A stretch of 9,675 nucleotides of DNA from Paracoccaceae bacterium (GTDB lineage: Bacteria; Pseudomonadota; Alphaproteobacteria; Rhodobacterales; Rhodobacteraceae), in assembly GCA_007119835.1 (NCBI GenBank), contig SKOX01000290.1:1-9675 (forward strand), written 5' to 3'. Every line of letters begins with the position of its first letter. Position 1 is the first letter of the stretch. Shown here piece after piece: positions 6,609-9,675 of the stretch. Under the pieces are notes generated by a model. It searched no databases, had not been told where the DNA came from, and was given only the letters and a program-made list of their open reading frames with translations. Both the position numbers and the translations under genes were made by a program.

Positions 6609-7802
6609 ATGAGCCGCAGCGCCGGCAGGCACTTCCTGCAGATCCCCGGCCCGAGCGCGGTGCCTGACCGCATCCTGCGCGCGATTGCCGGGCAGGTCAT
6701 CGACCACCGCGGCCCCAGCTTCGCCGATGTCGGAACCCGCGCGCTGGAAGGCATGAAGACCATCTTCAAGACCGAGGCGGGCCGGGTCTTCATCTACCCC
6801 GCCTCGGGCACCGGAGCCTGGGAGGCGGCGCTCGTCAACACCATGTCGGAGGGCGATCGCGTCCTCATGTACGAGACCGGCCATTTCGCCACCCTGTGGA
6901 TGAAGATGGCGCGGCGGCTCGGGCTCCGGCCGGAGTTCATCGAGGGCGACTGGCGCGGCGGCGCGGATGCCGACCGGATCGCGGATGCCCTGCGCGCCCA
7001 CACGGAGCGGACGATCAAGGCAGTCTGCGTCGTGCACAACGAGACGAGCACCGGCTCGGTTTCTCCCAAAGCCGAGGTCCGCGCCGCCATCGACGCCGCC
7101 GGCCATCCCGCGCTCCTGATGGTCGACACGATCTCCGGCCTCGCCTCCATCGACTTCCGCTTCGACGAATGGGGCGTGGACGTCGCCGTGTCCGGATCGC
7201 AGAAGGGCCTGATGCTGCCGCCCGGCATTTCCTTCAACGCGGTCAGCGACAAGGCGATGGCGGCGAGCAGGGGCGCCGGGCTGCGCCGCTCCTACTGGGA
7301 CTGGGCCGACATGGCGGGACCGAACGACAGTGGCTACTTCCCGTACACGCCCGCGACGAACATGCTCTACGGCCTTAACGAGGCCATCGCCATGCTGCAC
7401 GAGGAGGGGCTCGAGAACGTCTTCGCCCGCCACCAGCGGCACGGCGCGGCGACCCGGGCGGCCGTCCGCGCCTGGGGCCTCGAGGTGCTCTGCCGCAGGC
7501 AGGGCCAGGAGAGCGGCGTGCTCACCGCCGTGGTCGTGCCGGAGGGGCACAGCGCCGACGCCTTCCGCGCCACCGCGCTCGAGCATTATGACATCTCGCT
7601 CGGCAACGGGCTCGGCAAGGTCTCGGACCGGGTATTCCGCATCGGGCATCTTGGTGATTTCAACGACCTGATGCTGATCGGCACGCTCTCGGGCGTGGAG
7701 ATGGCGCTGGGCCTTGCCGGGGTGCCGCACGCGAAGGGCGGCTTCGACGCCGCGCTCGAGGTGCTCGGCCAGCCGCTGCGGCAGCCGACCGCCGCGGAGT
7801 GA
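6609..7802 (+). CDS. Class V aminotransferase, serine-glyoxylate aminotransferase type
   Basis: A 397-residue PLP enzyme of the class V (fold type I) family, full length. Its closest recognisable type is serine-glyoxylate/alanine-glyoxylate aminotransferase, which converts glyoxylate and an amino donor to glycine and an oxoacid such as hydroxypyruvate. Motifs: the N-terminal FLQIPGPSAVPDRIL (9-23) and HRGPSF (33-38), YPASGTGAWEAAL (63-75, phosphate/PLP contact), VVHNETSTG (141-149), LMVDTISGLAS (170-180, Asp contacting the PLP nitrogen), and SGSQKGLMLPPG (195-206) with the Schiff-base Lys199. The C-terminal domain carries RIGHLGD (344-350). It heads the plus-strand unit and is divergent from the oxidoreductase. 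The pairing fits a hydroxyacid to oxoacid to amino acid route (glycolate to glyoxylate to glycine, or serine to hydroxypyruvate). Related class V enzymes use other donors and acceptors, so the exact substrate is open. No damage is visible. Confidence 0.9.
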   Translation: MSRSAGRHFLQIPGPSAVPDRILRAIAGQVIDHRGPSFADVGTRALEGMKTIFKTEAGRVFIYPASGTGAWEAALVNTMSEGDRVLMYETGHFATLWMKMARRLGLRPEFIEGDWRGGADADRIADALRAHTERTIKAVCVVHNETSTGSVSPKAEVRAAIDAAGHPALLMVDTISGLASIDFRFDEWGVDVAVSGSQKGLMLPPGISFNAVSDKAMAASRGAGLRRSYWDWADMAGPNDSGYFPYTPATNMLYGLNEAIAMLHEEGLENVFARHQRHGAATRAAVRAWGLEVLCRRQGQESGVLTAVVVPEGHSADAFRATALEHYDISLGNGLGKVSDRVFRIGHLGDFNDLMLIGTLSGVEMALGLAGVPHAKGGFDAALEVLGQPLRQPTAAE

Positions 7803-7807
7803 GGGAT

Positions 7808-7858
7808 CCGGGCGGCCGCGAGGCTGCACGAGACGCTGCCGCAGCCTGGCGCGCCCGG
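7808..7858 (+). repeat. Nested inverted repeats between aminotransferase gene and tctC
   Basis: The outer arms are CCGGGCG (7808-7814) and CGCCCGG (7852-7858). The inner arms are AGGCTGC (7821-7827) and GCAGCCT (7841-7847), with a 13-base loop. Together they could form an extended stem in the mRNA just after the aminotransferase stop. No T-run follows, so it is not a classical terminator; it could stabilise or partly attenuate the transcript. In DNA this GC-rich some pairing is expected by chance. Confidence 0.35.
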
Positions 7859-7959
7859 GCCGCGGCGAAGGAGGACGGGCAGGGAGACGCAACCGCTCCA
7901 ACGACAAGAGCTCCGGGCCAGGGAGCGGGTGCATGCGATGCTATCGGGAGGAGAAGAGA

Positions 7960-8921
7960 ATGAAACCTGAAACACGTTCGGCGGTCGCCCTTGCGACGGC
8001 ACTTGCCGCGGCAATTGCCGCCGCGCCCGCCGTGTCGGCGGATGAGTATCCGACGCGGCCGGTCGAGGTGATCCACCAGTTCGGCCCCGGCGGCGGCACC
8101 GACCTCTTCGTCCGCGCGATCGCCACGCCCTTCCGCGAGATCACCGGCCAGAACATGGTCAGCGTGTCGGTTCAGGGCGGCACGTGCCGGCAGCCACCAG
8201 CTTCCTGCAGCGGCCCGCCGACAGCCACTCGCTGATGGCGATCGGGCCGGAGCAGGTCATCAACCACGTCCTCGGCCGCATGGACATCGGCGACATCATG
8301 CCGGTCGCCCGCGTGCAGTACGACCAGGGGCTGTTCCTCGTCCGCCGCGACAGCGCGTTCGAGACAATCGACGACCTGATCGAGGCCGCCCGCGAACGCC
8401 CCGGCGATCTGACGACGGCGGTCACGGGTTCTGCGGGCTTCGACGACACCCTGGTCGGCCAGTGGAACATCAAGACGGGCGCGGAGCTCGCCACCGTGCC
8501 CTTCTCGGCCACGGAGGCGATCTCCAACACGCTCGGCGGGCATGTCGACGTCCTCTTCGAGGAGTACGGCCCCGCGCGCGGCCTGATCGAGTCGGGCGAG
8601 CTGCGCCCGCTCGTGCTCTTCGCCGAGGAGCGTCTGCCGATCCTGCCCGACGTGCCGACCGCGGTCGAGCTCGGCTACGACGTGACCCTCGGCCGCTGGC
8701 GCGGCTTTGCGCTCCAGGCAGACGACAGCGAGGAGCACGCCGAGCAGCTCTTCGCGATCATCGAGGAAGCGGCCCAGTCCGACTACTACCGCCGCGTCGA
8801 GGAGGAGAACGCGCTCCAGTTCCGTTCGGAGCTCCTCGGGCCCGACGAGTTCCAGGAGTTCATGGTTCGCGAGCTCGAGATCTACACGACGGTTCTGAGG
8901 GAGCAGGGCTTCATCAACTGA
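7960..8921 (+). pseudogene. TTT transporter periplasmic substrate-binding protein (TctC/Bug family), frameshifted
   Basis: Binding protein of a tripartite tricarboxylate transporter, a high-affinity carboxylate uptake system. It starts at ATG 7960 with GGGAGGAGAAG (7946-7956 region) upstream. Residues 1-27 form a signal peptide (Ala-rich core, AVSA before D28). The mature start YPTRPVEVIHQFGPGGGTDLF (residues 30-50) is the family's first strand and loop. After VQGGT the frame is lost: codons from 8161 read frame 1 to about 8184, then homologous sequence resumes in frame 3 (PAATSFLQRPADSHSLMAIG onwards) to TGA 8919. One missing base near 8182-8186 explains it. The rejoined protein would be about 320 residues, normal for the family, ending VLREQGFIN. 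The original frame instead stops at 8235 after about 91 residues. The downstream half shows no other lesion, so the mutation is recent or a sequencing error. Substrate unknown. Confidence 0.85.
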
Positions 8922-8931
8922 CGTCGTCCCA

Positions 8932-8959
8932 GGGCCGGCCGGCGGAGCCCGGCCGGCCC
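8932..8959 (+). promoter_or_regulatory. Strong stem-loop between tctC and tctB
   Basis: Eleven-base perfect arms, GGGCCGGCCGG (8932-8942) and CCGGCCGGCCC (8949-8959), enclose the six-base loop CGGAGC, ten bases after the tctC stop. No T-tract follows. Hairpins placed after binding-protein genes in transport operons often protect the upstream mRNA or reduce read-through, giving more binding protein than membrane subunit. That role is inferred here from position. Confidence 0.55.
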
Positions 8960-8984
8960 CCTCACCTTGCCCGGGGAGCCCGCC

Positions 8985-9494
8985 ATGATCCGCCGTGCCA
9001 GCGACAGCGCCTTCATGGCGTTCGTCATGCTCGCCTCGATCTATCTCTGGCTCGAGGCGGACACCTTCCCGACCTTCCCGCGCATGGGCCCCGTCGACAG
9101 CGACTTCTGGCCGAAGATCGTGTTCGGCCTGCTGGCCGTCCTCGCCGGCCTCTACCTCGTCCAGACGCTCGTCCTGAAGCCGTTCTGGTAGATCCGGGAG
9201 CCGCAGGCGGCCGCGCCGGACGAGGAGGCCGATCCCGCCGCCCGACGGGCCGGAACCGTCCGGCTCCTCGGCATCGCGGCCCTGACGTTCGCCTACTTCC
9301 TGGGGCTGCAGTATCTGGGCTTCGTGCCCTCGACGGTCGTCTTCCTTCTGGCGGCAAGCCTGCTTCTGCCGCTGAAGCGGATGGCGACGCGGCTCCTCTT
9401 CGCGCCGCTCTTCACCGCGGCGCTGACGCTCTTCTTCACGCGGGCCCTGTCGCTGCCGCTGCCGCGGGGCATGGGCGTCTTCTACCTGCTCATA
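8985..9494 (+). pseudogene. TTT transporter small membrane subunit (TctB family), amber stop and altered C-terminus
   Basis: The small integral membrane subunit of the tripartite tricarboxylate transporter, normally four transmembrane segments and about 150-170 residues. The start is ATG 8985 with GGGGAG (8973-8978 region) upstream. First half: a helix in SDSAFMAFVMLASIYLWLEA, the family-like FPRMGPVDSDFWPKIVF turn, and a second helix LLAVLAGLYLVQTLVL. A TAG at 9189-9191 then stops translation at residue 68. The same frame continues without further stops, with the acidic cytoplasmic loop (EPQAAAPDEEADPAAR) and two more hydrophobic segments (LLGIAALTFAYFLGLQYLGF; VVFLLAASLLLPL, then LFAPLFTAALTLFFT), ending LPLPRGMGVFY, which matches the family C-terminus. 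One base change (for example CAG to TAG) accounts for the stop. The last residues after GVFY do not look like TctB and probably belong to the adjoining insertion element. Confidence 0.82.
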
Positions 9495-9675
9495 CCGGCG
9501 AGCCGTTCCCCTGACTCAAGAAGATGCTTTTCGCGCGCAGCGCGGTGTGATTCCCTGTCTCCACCAGATGCGGGGGACGGCACGGGGAAGGCACTCAAGA
9601 TCAAGGGCGAGCTGTCGGCCGAGGCGCTGAGGCGGGAGGCACGGCGGGAGAAGGACGGGCGGGCGGCGGCGCGGA
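9493..9675 (+). mobile_element. Probable left end of an IS630-family insertion sequence, truncated by the window edge
   Basis: Sequence changes character just after the tctB C-terminal motif, and a transposase-like reading frame begins about 75-80 bases later. IS630-family elements insert at and duplicate TA; a TA occurs at 9493-9494, right where TctB similarity ends, and is proposed as the junction. The right end and its inverted repeat lie outside the window, so the left boundary cannot be confirmed. The large permease gene tctA, normally next in a TTT operon, is not seen before the edge. Confidence 0.5.
9570..9675 (+). CDS. IS630-family transposase N-terminus (partial, start unclear)
   Basis: The plus-strand frame reads TGKALKIKGELSAEALRREA followed by RREKDGRAAAR and runs off the edge. 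The EALRREARREKDGRAAAR pattern is what I expect just before the helix-turn-helix of many alphaproteobacterial IS630-type transposases. No ATG, GTG or TTG lies in this frame between the tctB remnant and the motif. The nearest ATG (9568) is one base out of frame and soon meets a stop, so the copy may itself be frameshifted or may use an unusual start. The frame is continuous with the tctB remnant from 9192 onward. Only about 35 residues are visible, so the family call rests on recognition of a short motif. Confidence 0.5.

Noticed and set aside
8176..8190. Programmed -1 frameshifting as an explanation for the tctC break.
   Set aside because: There is no slippery heptamer at the junction, and binding-protein genes are not known to use recoding. 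A mutation or sequence error is simpler.
9189..9191. TAG read as pyrrolysine or another inserted amino acid.
   Set aside because: TctB is not a known pyrrolysine protein, the position is a variable loop, and nothing in the window suggests the required machinery.
9540..9566. Sequence ending in GTCTCCACCA with a GATTCC upstream, resembling the 3' end of a tRNA or tmRNA.
   Set aside because: The T-arm would have a C-C mismatch and a wobble, the T-loop lacks TTC, and no acceptor, D or anticodon arm (or tmRNA body) fits upstream. It lies within the probable IS element and is best treated as chance similarity.

Overview
The window is GC-rich, densely packed bacterial DNA. A fused ispDF gene followed by pgpA and a stand-alone CinA C-terminal protein, with a RatA/COQ10-type protein beside them, points to an alphaproteobacterium. 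I cannot place it further from sequence alone.

Left part (1-2826), core housekeeping. The 3' part of ispDF (isoprenoid MEP pathway) runs off the left edge. It is followed by pgpA (phosphatidylglycerol synthesis) and a short cinA/pncC (NMN deamidase family). Both junctions are start/stop overlaps, so the three genes are probably translationally coupled. ratA lies convergent to cinA and overlaps its 3' end by 25 bases. It is divergent from hpt (purine salvage), with a possible hpt promoter in the 98-base gap.

Middle gap (2827-3214). This is 388 bases between converging stop codons with no gene I can support. It separates the core block from an accessory catabolic block.

Right part (3215-9675), a catabolic and uptake cassette. 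It holds a GntR/FCD regulator and a large FAD/4Fe-4S oxidoreductase on the minus strand. Divergent from these are a serine-glyoxylate-type aminotransferase and a tripartite tricarboxylate transporter (TTT) binding protein and small membrane subunit. A 129-base divergent promoter region carries an AT-rich perfect inverted repeat plus a direct repeat, the best candidate operator for the GntR protein. A plausible reading is uptake of a small organic acid by TTT, oxidation of a 2-hydroxyacid (such as glycolate or glycerate) by the flavoprotein, and transamination of the resulting oxoacid. The substrate is not determined.

The most notable feature is damage. The oxidoreductase lacks the last part of its CCG domain. 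The binding-protein gene has a -1 frameshift. The small membrane subunit has an in-frame amber stop, and its tail runs into what looks like the start of an IS630-family transposase at the right edge. The large permease (tctA) is not in the window. The regulator and aminotransferase look intact. I do not see an undescribed system. The main result is a recognisable cassette apparently being dismantled, or a region with sequence errors, and the two need to be told apart.
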